From Streptomyces malaysiensis subsp. samsunensis (GTDB taxonomy: Bacteria > Actinomycetota > Actinomycetes > Streptomycetales > Streptomycetaceae): 64,000 nucleotides of DNA. Shown here one piece after another: positions 46,121-55,217 of the stretch; the stretch's first letter is position 1; the number at the start of each line of letters is the position of its first letter. The position numbers were made by a program, and so were the translations under genes. The notes under the pieces are model-generated. The model was not told the DNA's origin. It worked only from the letters and a program-made list of their open reading frames with translations, and searched no databases. The stretch is taken from assembly GCF_024519315.1 (NCBI RefSeq), contig NZ_JANIIC010000010.1:1-64000 (forward strand). The letters run 5' to 3'.

Positions 46121-47883
46121 TCAGCCCGAGGCGACCAGCGCCCATGCGCCGACGGCGAAGCACAGCGCCGCGACGATCAGGATCGAGAGCGTCGCCCTCC
46201 GGGACGGCCCGGGGCGTCGCCGGGTCGCGGTGGGAACTTGCGGCCGCTCGGCGGTGTATGGACGAGTAGAAGGGAAATCACGCGGGGGCGGCGTCGGGGT
46301 CGGTGTCGGAGTCGGCGTGGGTGTCGGCGTCGGAGTCGGCGAGGGAGCCGCGGTCGGATGGGGAGCGGGGGTGGGCGTATGCGGGTGCGCATGTTGCACC
46401 GGCTGTACGGGGTGTGGGGGCTGCTGTGCGTGGTGCGGATGGTGCACGGGCGGCTGTGCCGGTGGGAGCGGGGCCGCGGTCGAAGGGGTCGGCGGGGCCG
46501 GCGGGTGGGGTATCGACGGCTGCTGGACCGGCGGGGGCGGAGTCGCGGGCTGGGCGGCCGGTGGCGGGGGCGTCGGTGTCGGCGGGCCCGCGGGCTGGGG
46601 CGGTGGGGTCCGGTTCAGGGGCGCCTGGGCGTATGGGGGCCCGGTGTACCGGACTTCGGAGGACGGAGCCCCGGGAGACCCAGGAGCCCCGGGCGTATGG
46701 GTGTGCGGAGTGCGGCCGGGCGGGGTCTCGGGGCGCGAGGCCCGGTCGGACGGGGTCTGCGGGACCTGTGGCTGGTCGTTCCGGGGGAGCGGCGGCGGGA
46801 GGGTGAAGCTGCCGGTGTCGGACATGGACGGCTGTGGAGTGGCCGGCTGGGGAGGAGCCGCCTCACCGGCGGGCTGCTGGGGCGGGTCCGCTTGGGCGGC
46901 GGGGGCCGCGCCGACGGCGGGGCCGTCTCGGCGGTGGACTGAGGTCCGGACGGCGCCGAGCCGTTCCCCTGGGGCGGGTCGGCCTTCGCATGGCGGCGGC
47001 GCGGCCGGGTCGGGCCTTCGGGGCCGAACCCGGTGGGCAGCGGCCCGAGATGGTCGAAGACCTCGATGGCCTCGTCGTCCAGGTCGGCCTCGGGCAGCAG
47101 ATCGATCGCTGTCGCCAGCGCCTTCCGCGCTCCCGTGGCGGTGCGGAAGCGGTTCTCGGGGTCCGGTTGCAGCAGGCCTGCGATCACCTGCCACAGCGGT
47201 TCGGGCACGTCCGTGGGCGCGTTCGGCACCCCCTGCTCGAACAGCTTGACGAGCGCCTCCCCGTCCGGCTTGTGCCCGGTGAGCAGATAGAGCGTCACCA
47301 GCCCGACGGCGAAGAGGTCGGCGGGGAAGTCCGGGTCGTCGCCCATCATCTGCTCGGGCGCGAAGTAACCAGGCGTGCCCATCACGTAGTTGGCCTCGGT
47401 GAGGCGCGGCTCGCCCTTGGTCAGTGCGATGCCGAAGTCGCCCAGCCGGACGTGCGGCCGGCCGGTCCCGGTGGACTCCAGCAGGATGTTCGCGGGTTTG
47501 ATGTCCCGGTGCACCACACCCTCGGCGTGCACCGCGGCGAGTCCGGCGAGCAGCTGGTCGAGCAGTGTGCACACATAACGGGGCGGCAGCGGGCCGTAGT
47601 CCCCGATGAGATGGGCGAACGAGCCGCCGCCCACCAGGTCCATGGTGAACAGCACCTTGTCGTCGTCGGCCGCCCAGCTGGCCGGTGCCAGTACATGGGG
47701 GTGATCGATCCGCAGGGCCTGTTCCCGGACGAAGCGCAGCAGTGTGTGGGCGTCGCGTTGCTGGAGCACCTTCGCTGCCACGTACCGTCTGCGGCGATGG
47801 TCCCAGACGCGCCATACGGCGCCCACCCCTCCACGCCCGATCGGGTCCACCAGCTCGTACCGGCCCGCGAAGATCTCACCCAT
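46121..47883 (-). CDS. Ser/Thr protein kinase with Pro-rich linker and C-terminal membrane helix; frameshifted as read
   Basis: The kinase frame starts MGEIFAGRYELVDPIGRGG at 47883 and is a complete Hanks kinase (about 8-270): VAAKVL, HRDIKPANIL, LGDFGIAL. As read, this frame runs to 46615 (422 residues) but turns into an Arg/Pro-rich sequence after about residue 325. The adjacent frame, open to 46121, instead continues with a normal Pro/Gln/Thr linker and ends in a membrane helix (ATLSILIVAALCFAVGAWAL). One base missing near 46901-46925, where a run of five G lies, would join them to about 588 residues. It follows the HTH gene by 45 bp. Confidence 0.8.
46293..46341 (-). repeat. Hexameric repeat encoding Pro-Thr units
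   Basis: Repeats of GTCGGN on the plus strand encode a (PT)n run in the kinase tail. Low-complexity coding repeat, liable to slip. Confidence 0.75.
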
Positions 47884-47928
47884 CGCGCCGTGCCCGCCCC
47901 GTCATCGACTCGTCAGCAGTTCAGCCCG

Positions 47929-48474
47929 TCAGCTCTGGTGCGCCTCATAGTGGGCGACCGCCTCGGCGGTCCGCCCGGCGCCGTACACACGGAGAAACTC
48001 TGCCAGCTCGGGGTGGGTGGGGGCGAGGGAGTCGGCGGCATCGATGATGTCTCCCGCGGCCGACACGGACCTCAGCAGCGACTGGATCTCGCGCACCACT
48101 CGCCTTACGGTCGGGGCGCCCGTGCTCGCCGTGGTCTGGGTGGAGTTGAGAACGGAGCCGCCCGCGGACTTCTTGATCTCCTCCATGCGCTCGGCTGCCT
48201 CGGCGGCGCTGACCCTGCCGTCCGCCGCCTGACTGGACAGCTCCTGGAGCGCCTGTACCCGCTGGACGACCGCGGGGTTGCCGATTTTGGCTCGCTGGCC
48301 GCTCATGAGCTGCGAGAGCATGGGCGCGGACAGACCGAGGACGGCGGCGAGACGTGCTTGGTTGAGACCGAGATCGTCGATGAGACGGCGAAAGAGCGCC
48401 CCCAGCGGCTCCCCGTACCAGCTGCGCTGAAGCTCCCGTGCGCGCGCGGTGGCATCCTGCTGTGTTGCGTCCAT
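47929..48474 (-). CDS. XRE-type helix-turn-helix regulator
   Basis: A 181-residue DNA-binding protein. The HTH (about 28-62) reads LNQARLAAVLGLSAPMLSQLMSGQRAKIG. A helical middle region follows (VQALQELSSQAADGRVSAAEAAERMEEIKK) and a C-terminal helical domain (LAPTHPELAEFLRVYGAG). It is 45 bp upstream of the kinase gene and probably co-transcribed, so the kinase may phosphorylate it. Targets unknown. Confidence 0.88.
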   Translation of the reverse strand: MDATQQDATARARELQRSWYGEPLGALFRRLIDDLGLNQARLAAVLGLSAPMLSQLMSGQRAKIGNPAVVQRVQALQELSSQAADGRVSAAEAAERMEEIKKSAGGSVLNSTQTTASTGAPTVRRVVREIQSLLRSVSAAGDIIDAADSLAPTHPELAEFLRVYGAGRTAEAVAHYEAHQS

Positions 48475-48592
48475 CTCGCTCTCCCCTTCGCTTCGCTGCC
48501 GCGAATCTTGCGTGGCATCCTACGGAGAGGTCTACGCGCGAGCGATACCCGGTCGGGAATGGTGGTCGGTACCAGGTATCCTGATCGGCGAA

Positions 48593-48665
48593 GGGGCCTT
48601 AGCTCAGTTGGTAGAGCGCCGTCTTTGCATGGCGGATGTCAGGAGTTCGACTCTCCTAGGCTCCA
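48593..48665 (+). tRNA. alaT: tRNA-Ala (TGC)
   Basis: A 73-nt cloverleaf: acceptor GGGGCCT pairs with AGGCTCC (one G-U), D arm AGCTCAGTTGGTAGAGC, anticodon stem CCGTC/GGCGG with TGC at 48626-48628, and T arm AGGAGTTCGACTCTCCT. CCA is not encoded. The rest of the 48475-48852 gap holds its promoter and terminator and no gene. Confidence 0.97.
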
Positions 48666-48675
48666 CCTCCATCGC

Positions 48676-48707
48676 CAGCCGGGACACCGTGATCGGTGTC
48701 CTGGCTG
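48676..48707 (+). terminator. Terminator after tRNA-Ala
   Basis: 14-nt arms (48676-48689, 48694-48707) with one wobble, then TTTCGTTTC. Confidence 0.82.
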
Positions 48708-48852
48708 TTTCGTTTCGCCCCTGATATCGGTGTTGCCACTCCTGTCAATACCCGGCGCAACACCCGCGGGATGCTCCAGGGTGTTTCCCACAACTCGGGC
48801 AGATCGCCCGGGAGTCGTCTGATCGGCGCAGGCCGCCGTACAGGGGGACACG

Positions 48853-50010
48853 ATGGGTGAACTGCATCCGCTGGGCGAGAACCTGCCCGAGGAGTGCCGG
48901 GTGTTCGCGGTGGAGCTGAGGAAGCTGTTCCTGGGGCTGGGGATCTCGGTGCGCAGATACGCGGTGCGCAGGCACCGGGACCCGAGCACCGTCTCGCGGT
49001 TTCTGAACGGCACCCGCATCCCGCCGTGGGAGTTCGTCTTCGATCTGTTCGCCGATCTCGCCGCGCGGCGGGGCGTCGCTCCCACCCCCGCCGCCATCGA
49101 GCTGGTGCGGGAGCTGCACCGGGCCGCGGTCCGCACCAGCCGCTCCCCCGGGCACGCCATGGAGATCCTCCAGGTCCAGCTGGCCGATGCCGACCGGGAC
49201 GCGCGGGTTTCCATGGCGCACCAGGACGCGCTGGGCGAGGCGCTGCTGGACCGCAAGCACCGCATCGCCGATCTCGAGGTGCGGCTGAACCAGGCCGAGG
49301 CGGCATGGGCGACGGAGCGTGCCCGGGCGGACGCGCTGGAGCGGGACCTCCCGGACCGGGACGAGCTGCTCAAGGAGCGGGATCTGCTCCAGCAGGAGGT
49401 GCGGCGGCTGGCCGAGGAGCTGGAGGAGGTGCGGCTGCGGGGGCGGCGGGCGGAGGAGCGCTGCCTGGTCCTGGAGCGGCAGCTGGCCATGGTGGAGTCC
49501 CAGCCTCCGGTCGTCGTGCCACAGCCCGAGCAGGCGCCCGGGGGTCCGGAGGGGCCCACGGCGCCCAAGCGGGGCACGGGCCCGCGGCCGAAGATCCTCG
49601 TGGTGGACGACCAGCAGAACAATCTGCTGGCCATGGAGGCCGTGCTGGCCACGCTCGACCAGGAGCTGGTGACCGCGACCTCCGGACAGGAGGCACTCAA
49701 AGCGCTGCTCGACCACGATGACTTCGCGGTGATCCTGCTGGATGTGCAGATGCCCGAGATGGATGGCTATGAGACGGCGGCCCATATCAAGCGCCGTCCT
49801 CGCAACCGCGACATCCCGATCATCTTCCTCACCGCGATGGGCGCCGATCCCGAGCACTCCTCGCGGGGTTATGCGGCCGGTGCGGTGGACTACATGGCCA
49901 AGCCATTCGACCCCTGGGCGTTACGGGCCAAGGTCTCGGTCTTCACCGAGATCTTCCTGGAGCGGAGGCAGCGCCGTTCCCAGGGGGAGGACCCGGCGGA
50001 CTGGGGCTGA
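48853..50010 (+). CDS. Orphan response regulator with N-terminal HTH-like domain, coiled coil and C-terminal receiver
   Basis: The 385-residue protein has an unusual order. Residues about 12-75 look like a small helix-turn-helix of the XRE type (LGISVRRYAVRRHRDPSTVS, then FLNGTRIPPWEF). Residues about 100-215 are heptad-rich coiled coil. Residues about 246-370 form a CheY-like receiver: ILVVDDQQNN, phospho-Asp D297 in LLDVQMPEMDG, Thr in FLTAMG and K350 in MAKPFD. No histidine kinase is nearby. The ribosome-binding site is GGGGGACACG. Confidence 0.88.
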   Translation: MGELHPLGENLPEECRVFAVELRKLFLGLGISVRRYAVRRHRDPSTVSRFLNGTRIPPWEFVFDLFADLAARRGVAPTPAAIELVRELHRAAVRTSRSPGHAMEILQVQLADADRDARVSMAHQDALGEALLDRKHRIADLEVRLNQAEAAWATERARADALERDLPDRDELLKERDLLQQEVRRLAEELEEVRLRGRRAEERCLVLERQLAMVESQPPVVVPQPEQAPGGPEGPTAPKRGTGPRPKILVVDDQQNNLLAMEAVLATLDQELVTATSGQEALKALLDHDDFAVILLDVQMPEMDGYETAAHIKRRPRNRDIPIIFLTAMGADPEHSSRGYAAGAVDYMAKPFDPWALRAKVSVFTEIFLERRQRRSQGEDPADWG

Positions 50011-50071
50011 GCCGGGGGCTGGTGCGGAAACGGCACGCGGCGTGGAGACGGCGCGAGGCGGTGAGACGGGG

Positions 50072-50107
50072 CGAGGGGCGGGAGATCCCTTGGTCTCCCG
50101 CCCCTCG
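50072..50107. terminator. Convergent terminator
   Basis: Perfect 14-nt arms (50072-50085, 50094-50107) between the response regulator and DUF5324 genes, which converge on it. Confidence 0.8.
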
Positions 50108-50171
50108 TGGAGGGCCGCGCCGGGCGCTCGCCGTGGAGGGCCGCGCCGGGCGCCCTGTGCGGCGGCGCCGT

Positions 50172-50888
50172 TCAGCGCTCGTCGTCCCTGCGGGCCTCGG
50201 CCTGCTTGGCCCGCGCCTCGGGGTCGAGGGTGTTCTGGTCGCTGCCGTCCACCGCCGATAGCCGCTCGCGGTCGCCCACCTCGGTCGCCGCCGGGGGCTC
50301 GACCAGCCAGTCGGGGTTGGCCTGCCTGTCCCACCACTTCCACGCGGCGTAGACGGCCGCGCCCACCAGCCCGATGAAGGCCGCCCGCTTGGCGATACGG
50401 GCGGCCCGGGCCCGGCGGCGGTGCTTCCTGGCCAGCTTCTCGATCTCCGCGGCCGTCACATGGGTGCGCAGCGCCGCGATGGCCGCGCCCGTGCGGATGG
50501 CCGCCTCCTCGCGCGCGGGTCCGGCGGCGGCGCGCATCCCGGCCATCGCCTGCTCCATCCGCGGTGCGGTGTAGTGGGCGGCGTACCGCGCCGCCTTACG
50601 GGTGCGCTTGGCGGCCCGTGTGGCGGCCTGGTCCACCTTCGGCGGCAGGGTGCCGCGGGCCTGGTTGAGCCGTGGCGCGACATGGGCGTGGTACTGGGCA
50701 CCGGCTGTGCACCGGGCCTGGTGCGCCGCGGTCGAGACCTTCGGCGCCAGCCGTACGCGGGCCTCGTTCGCGTAGCGCGCCGCGGTGTCCTTGGCCGTGC
50801 CGGCGTAGGGTGCCACCGCCTCCGCGGCGTGCAGGACACTGCCCTTGGCCGTGCCGGTCGCGGCTCGCACGCTGTCAATGCGGGTCAC
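50172..50888 (-). CDS. DUF5324 family protein
   Basis: Unknown function. The 238-residue, Ala/Arg-rich, largely helical protein starts MTRIDSVRAATGTAKGSVLH and has one membrane helix near 170-187 (AAFIGLVGAAVYAAWKWW), followed by an acidic tail. The repeated Ala-rich amphipathic helices resemble apolipoprotein-like or DNA/membrane-coating proteins, but this is only composition. Upstream 50889-51183 holds no gene apart from promoters. Confidence 0.85.
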   Translation of the reverse strand: MTRIDSVRAATGTAKGSVLHAAEAVAPYAGTAKDTAARYANEARVRLAPKVSTAAHQARCTAGAQYHAHVAPRLNQARGTLPPKVDQAATRAAKRTRKAARYAAHYTAPRMEQAMAGMRAAAGPAREEAAIRTGAAIAALRTHVTAAEIEKLARKHRRRARAARIAKRAAFIGLVGAAVYAAWKWWDRQANPDWLVEPPAATEVGDRERLSAVDGSDQNTLDPEARAKQAEARRDDER

Positions 50889-51183
50889 GGGATCCTCCTC
50901 CTCGGTGGCGTGGTCAAGCTCCGGGGTTCAGAGTCGTGCGTTTTCCTCGCGCGCTCTATTTGCCCAGTTTCGTGTTTCCATCCCAAGAAAGATCATGCCT
51001 GTTTGTGGAGATCATGCCCGTTGGCGGCGCGGTCAGCATGTGTGAACGGGCATCCGGGTCATAGGGGGGTTCTCGGTGAAACCGCTCGGGTCGGCACGCC
51101 CGGCGGCGCCTCCGCGGCTACTCGTCGGCGTTGCGTCCGTGCGAGGATCAGGAGACGGAAGTGAAAACGATGGAAGGTTGATC

Positions 51184-51717
51184 GTGGCCGAGCAGCTTTA
51201 CGCCACCCTGAAGACGAACAATGGCGACATCGTGGTCCGGCTGCTGCCGAACCACGCCCCCAAGACGGTCAAGAACTTTGTTGAACTGGCCGAAGGCAGT
51301 CGCGAGTGGACTCACCCGGCCACTGGCAAGAAGGCCAAGGAGAAGCTCTACGACGGCACCGTTTTCCACCGGGTGATCAGCGGTTTCATGATCCAGGGCG
51401 GCGACCCGCTGGGCAACGGGACCGGCGGCCCCGGCTATGAGTTCGGTGACGAGTTCCACCCGGACCTGGCCTTCAACAAGCCGTACCTGCTGGCGATGGC
51501 CAACGCCGGCCCGGGCACCAACGGCTCGCAGTTCTTCATCACGGTCGCCCCGACCGCGTGGCTGACCGGTAAGCACACCATCTTCGGCGAGGTCGCCGAC
51601 GAGGCCAGCAAGAAGGTCGTCGACGCGATCGTGGGCACCGCGACCAATCCGCGCACCGACCGTCCGCTCCAGGACGTCGTCATCGAGTCGGTCGTCGTGG
51701 AGACCCGCGAGGGCTGA
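51184..51717 (+). CDS. ppiA: Cyclophilin-type peptidyl-prolyl isomerase
   Basis: Catalyses cis-trans isomerisation at proline bonds; no signal peptide, so cytosolic. GTG at 51184 gives 177 residues with GGAAGG upstream. Active-site motifs: FHRVISGFMIQGGDPLGNG, FGDEFHPDL and GTNGSQFFIT. The rhomboid gene follows after 111 bp. Confidence 0.97.
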   Translation: MAEQLYATLKTNNGDIVVRLLPNHAPKTVKNFVELAEGSREWTHPATGKKAKEKLYDGTVFHRVISGFMIQGGDPLGNGTGGPGYEFGDEFHPDLAFNKPYLLAMANAGPGTNGSQFFITVAPTAWLTGKHTIFGEVADEASKKVVDAIVGTATNPRTDRPLQDVVIESVVVETREG

Positions 51718-51828
51718 GCGCATCGGGGAACTTTCATGCCCCGCTTGTCCGTGTGAACAAGTGTCCGTGTGAACAAGCGGGGCGGGGGAACGCCCGATCA
51801 GAAGTGGAACAAGGGGCGAGGGGACACC

Positions 51829-52713
51829 ATGGAGGACCAGGCGGTCTGCTGCTACCGGCACCCCCAGCGGGAGACCGGCATCACCTGCACCCGCTGTGAG
51901 CGCCCGATCTGCCCCGAGTGCATGATCAGCGCTTCTGTGGGGTTCCAGTGCCCTGAGTGCGTGAGCGGACGGGTGTCGTCCGGGTCCGGGGCCTCGGCCG
52001 CCGGTCCCCCGCCGAGTGCCGCGCGGCCGCGCACACTGGCCGGCGGCACGATGACGTCGGACCCCCGGCTGATCACCAAGATCCTGCTCGCTATCAATAT
52101 CGCGGTATGGCTCGCGGTGCTGTCCGCGGGCGACCGGCTGGTGAACGATCTCGACCTGGTCGGCCGCGCCTACGACCCCGGCACGGTGCAGATCGTCGGT
52201 GTCGCCGAGGGCCAGTGGTGGCGCCTGGTGACCTCGGTCTTCCTGCACCAGCAGCTGATGCACATCGCCTTCAACATGCTCTCGCTGTGGTGGATCGGCG
52301 GCCCGCTGGAGGCCGCGCTCGGCCGCGCCCGCTTCATCGTGCTGTACGCGCTGTCGGGGCTGGGCGGCAGTGCGCTGTCGTATCTCCTGGCCGCGCAGAA
52401 CCAGCCGTCGCTTGGCGCCTCCGGCGCGATCTTCGGTCTGCTCGGCGCCACCGCCGTGCTGATGCGCCGGCTGAACTACGACATGCGCCCGGTCATCGCA
52501 CTGCTGGCGCTGAATCTGCTCTTCACCTTCACCTGGTCCGGAATCGCCTGGCAGGCCCATGTCGGCGGCCTGGTCGCGGGCACGGTGGTGGCGTACGGGA
52601 TGGTGCACGCGCCCCGTGACAAGCGGGCGCTGGTGCAGCGCGGGACCTGCGTCCTGGTGCTGCTCGCGATCGTCGCGATGGTGTGGATCCGGACGGTGCA
52701 GCTCACCGGCTGA
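51829..52713 (+). CDS. Rhomboid family intramembrane serine protease with N-terminal zinc finger
   Basis: A 294-residue protein. The N-terminus has a Cys/His-rich, B-box-like zinc finger (C-C-YRHPQRET, CTRCERPICPECM, CPECV; about 7-43). The rhomboid core has six helices, the HxxxHxxxN-like FLHQQLMHIAFNM, the catalytic serine S198 in GASGAIFG and H244 in WQAHVGG. ATG at 51829 (MEDQAVCCYRHPQ) has GAGGGGACAC upstream. The substrate is unknown. Confidence 0.94.
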   Translation: MEDQAVCCYRHPQRETGITCTRCERPICPECMISASVGFQCPECVSGRVSSGSGASAAGPPPSAARPRTLAGGTMTSDPRLITKILLAINIAVWLAVLSAGDRLVNDLDLVGRAYDPGTVQIVGVAEGQWWRLVTSVFLHQQLMHIAFNMLSLWWIGGPLEAALGRARFIVLYALSGLGGSALSYLLAAQNQPSLGASGAIFGLLGATAVLMRRLNYDMRPVIALLALNLLFTFTWSGIAWQAHVGGLVAGTVVAYGMVHAPRDKRALVQRGTCVLVLLAIVAMVWIRTVQLTG

Positions 52714-53048
52714 GCGGAGTGGTCGGCCGGTGAGCGGCGGGCCATGCCGGACGTCCGCCCACAGTGCCGTGGACGGTTCCCGACGATCTCCGATGACCTG
52801 AACCGGGCCGGACCCGCTCAGTTGTCCACAGCGAGTGGTGGATCTTAGGCAACCTGTGGAGAACCTGCGGACGCCCCCCGACTGACCTGCGTTTTCGCAG
52901 GAAGGCGGGGGTATGAACGATCGAACAGACGCCCGTCGCCGGTCACACCGGCGTCAACACGGCAGAGGTTATCCACAGATCTTCTGAGTTTTCCCCGGCT
53001 GTGGATAACTCTGTGGACAACCTGGGGACGACCCTGAGGACAGCCAGG
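52714..53048. other. DnaA-box cluster outside oriC (52822-53020)
   Basis: This gap between the convergent rhomboid and crgA genes has five strict DnaA boxes: TTGTCCACA 52822-52830, TGTGGAGAA 52855-52863, TTATCCACA 52969-52977, TGTGGATAA 53000-53008 and TGTGGACAA 53012-53020. No gene starts here, so a promoter role is unlikely. DnaA-box clusters outside oriC that limit initiation are known in S. coelicolor and, as datA, in E. coli; this is a candidate of that kind. Confidence 0.85.
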
Positions 53049-53306
53049 TCACTTCCACTGGGTGGAGACGACGAAGCCCGCGGCGATGAAGCCGAAGCCG
53101 ACGACGATGTTCCAGTTGCCCAGTGACTCGACCGGCATGTCCCCCGTGGTCACGTAGAAGATGACGATCCACGCGAGGCCGATCAGGAACATGGCCAGCA
53201 TCAGCGGTGCCACCCACCGGCGGCCGCTGTTCAGATTGATGCTGGCTGCCTGCTTCGCGGGCGGCGGCGTGAAGTCGTCCTTCTTGCGGATCCGTGACTT
53301 CGGCAC
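53049..53306 (-). CDS. crgA: Cell division protein CrgA
   Basis: An actinobacterial membrane protein that regulates FtsZ rings and recruits septal enzymes; in Streptomyces it coordinates aerial growth and sporulation septation. GTG at 53306 gives 85 residues ([16 protein letters not shown]) with an AGGAGAG site. Two membrane helices: [20 protein letters not shown] and [16 protein letters not shown]. The frame is open to 53999 but overlaps the DUF881 gene. Confidence 0.96.
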   Translation of the reverse strand: MPKSRIRKKDDFTPPPAKQAASINLNSGRRWVAPLMLAMFLIGLAWIVIFYVTTGDMPVESLGNWNIVVGFGFIAAGFVVSTQWK

Positions 53307-53451
53307 GAGGAACTCTCCTGTCGATGCGCTGCGTGACCGCGCGGGGATGTGTACGGACGGCGCCGGGGCGGGACAGCGACGGGGACCACGTCCCTCCCCC
53401 ACACGTCGGTTAGCGTAGTCCTTCCGCGGCGTCGTAAGGAGTAAGGGTACG

Positions 53452-54222
53452 TTGAGCAATTCCGCTGACTTCCCCACCCCGGCGTCCCGCCACCCCCGGT
53501 TCCGGCCCGTGCGGCTGCTCACGGGAGCGGTTTTCGCACTGGCCGGAGTGATCTTCTGGACCAGTTTCAACACAGCCCAGGGCACCAATCTCCGCAGTGA
53601 TGAATCGATGCTGCGGCTCTCCGATCTTATCCAGGAGCGCAGCCGTAAGAACGGCACCCTGGGCGAGAGCACCGCCAAAATACGCTCCGAGGTCGACGCC
53701 CTCGCCCGGCGGGACAACGGCAGCACCGAGGCCGAGCGCCGCAAGCTGGCCGACCTGGAGGAGACCGCCGGCACCAGGGAGCTCTCCGGCTCCGGGCTCA
53801 CCGTCACCCTCACCGATGCCCCGCCCAACGCCACCCCGAAGATCCCCGGCGTCCCGGACCCCCAGCCCAACGATCTCGTCATCCACCAGCAGGATCTCCA
53901 GGCCGTGGTCAACGCGCTGTGGCAGGGCGGCGCCAAGGGGATCAAGGTCATGGACCAGCGGCTGATCTCCACCAGCGCGGTCCGCTGTGTCGGCAACACC
54001 CTGATCCTCCAGGGCCAGGTCTACTCCCCGCCCTACAAGGTCACCGCCGTGGGTGACCGGGGCAAGCTGAGCGCCGCCCTCTCCGCCTCGCCCGCGATCC
54101 AGAACTACCGCAGCTATGTCGATGCGTACGGCCTCGGCTGGAAAGTCGACAAGCACGACACGGTGACTCTTCCCGGCTACTCCGGCACAGTGGATCTGCA
54201 CCAGGCACAGCCCATCGGATAG
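53452..54222 (+). CDS. DUF881 family membrane protein
   Basis: A 256-residue protein with one N-terminal membrane helix (about 22-38, [15 protein letters not shown]), a coiled coil ([20 protein letters not shown]) and the extracellular DUF881 domain ([33 protein letters not shown]). The family is linked to division and FtsQ/divIC-like regions. TTG at 53452 has AAGGAG upstream. Divergent from crgA; the sortase gene follows after 56 bp. Confidence 0.92.
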   Translation: MSNSADFPTPASRHPRFRPVRLLTGAVFALAGVIFWTSFNTAQGTNLRSDESMLRLSDLIQERSRKNGTLGESTAKIRSEVDALARRDNGSTEAERRKLADLEETAGTRELSGSGLTVTLTDAPPNATPKIPGVPDPQPNDLVIHQQDLQAVVNALWQGGAKGIKVMDQRLISTSAVRCVGNTLILQGQVYSPPYKVTAVGDRGKLSAALSASPAIQNYRSYVDAYGLGWKVDKHDTVTLPGYSGTVDLHQAQPIG

Positions 54223-54278
54223 CGCCGGCGGACACCGGTAGGCGTCACCGGGACGGCGGGAGCGGACAGTGGGGGCCG

Positions 54279-54956
54279 ATGAGAACGCGGCTGATCGTCA
54301 GAACGCTCAGTGAGATCTGTGTCACCGTCGGGGCTCTGATCGTTCTTCTGGTGGTCTACGTCCTCTACTGGACCTCGGTACGGGCCGACCGCGCCATGGA
54401 CGGCGAGATCGACCACCTCCAGGACCGCTGGGCCACCGGCACGGTCTCCGCCGGTGCCGAACCCTCGTCCGAGCCGCGCCACTATGAGCCCGGCGCCTCC
54501 TTCGCGATCATGTACATCCCGCGCTTCGGCGCCGACTGGGCCAAACCCGTCCTCGAGGGCACCGCCACCGGCACCCTGAAGAAGGGGCTCGGCCACTACT
54601 CCCGCACCGCCCGCCTCGGTGCCCTCGGCAACTTCTCCGTCGCCGGGCACCGCCGCACCTACGGCGACCCCTTCAAGGGCTTTCCCCAGCTGCGCCCGGG
54701 TGACGCGGTGGTGCTGAGCGACGGCACCACCTGGTTCACCTACCGGGTCGACCGGCGGCCCTACCGCACCCTGCCGACCGACACCGAGGTGATCGATCCG
54801 GTGCCGCGCGCCTCCGGTTTCCGGCGCCCCGGCCGCTATCTCACGCTGACGACCTGTGAGCCGGAGTGGGGCCACAGCCACCGTCTGATCGCCTGGGCAC
54901 ACCTCGACGCGACCCAATCCGTAGCCCAAGGCAAGCCCAAGGCTTTGTACAGCTGA
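54279..54956 (+). CDS. Class E sortase (1)
   Basis: A 225-residue membrane-anchored transpeptidase that cleaves a C-terminal sorting motif (LAxTG in class E) and links the protein to peptidoglycan. N-terminal helix (about 10-32), catalytic His in VAGHRRTYGDPF, catalytic Cys C193 in LTLTTCEPEW and downstream Arg in HSHRLIAW. Longer cytosolic part is missing compared with sortase 2. No sorting-signal protein is visible in the window. Confidence 0.93.
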   Translation: MRTRLIVRTLSEICVTVGALIVLLVVYVLYWTSVRADRAMDGEIDHLQDRWATGTVSAGAEPSSEPRHYEPGASFAIMYIPRFGADWAKPVLEGTATGTLKKGLGHYSRTARLGALGNFSVAGHRRTYGDPFKGFPQLRPGDAVVLSDGTTWFTYRVDRRPYRTLPTDTEVIDPVPRASGFRRPGRYLTLTTCEPEWGHSHRLIAWAHLDATQSVAQGKPKALYS

Positions 54957-55040
54957 CCCTCCGGCCCCACCCCTCGACCCTTACTCTGGTGCTGCACTCC
55001 GGTGCTGCAATCGACTTCGTCATCGGTGAGTAGGGATGGC

Positions 55041-55217
55041 ATGTACGGCTGGATCTGGCGGCATCTGCCGGGTAACGCATGGATGCGGGCGCTGATTTCG
55101 CTCGTGCTGGTGCTGGCGATCGTCTTCGTGCTCTTCCAGTACGTCTTCCCCTGGGCGGAGCCCCTGTTGCCGTTCAACGACGTGACCGTCGACCAGGGGA
55201 TGGCGGGTCCGCGATGA
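55041..55217 (+). CDS. Small membrane protein upstream of pabA
   Basis: A 58-residue protein (MYGWIWRHLPGNAWMRA) with one hydrophobic helix (LISLVLVLAIVFVLFQYVF) and a short tail. ATG at 55041 follows GTAGGGATG; the open frame begins at 55002. The stop overlaps the pabA start (ATGA). Function unknown, conserved beside sortase and pabA in streptomycetes. Confidence 0.85.
   Translation: MYGWIWRHLPGNAWMRALISLVLVLAIVFVLFQYVFPWAEPLLPFNDVTVDQGMAGPR

Noticed and set aside
46230..47249. Plus-strand Gly/Cys/Trp-rich frame opposite the kinase tail
   Set aside because: It is the complement of the Pro/Thr-rich linker; repeat-driven and not protein-like.
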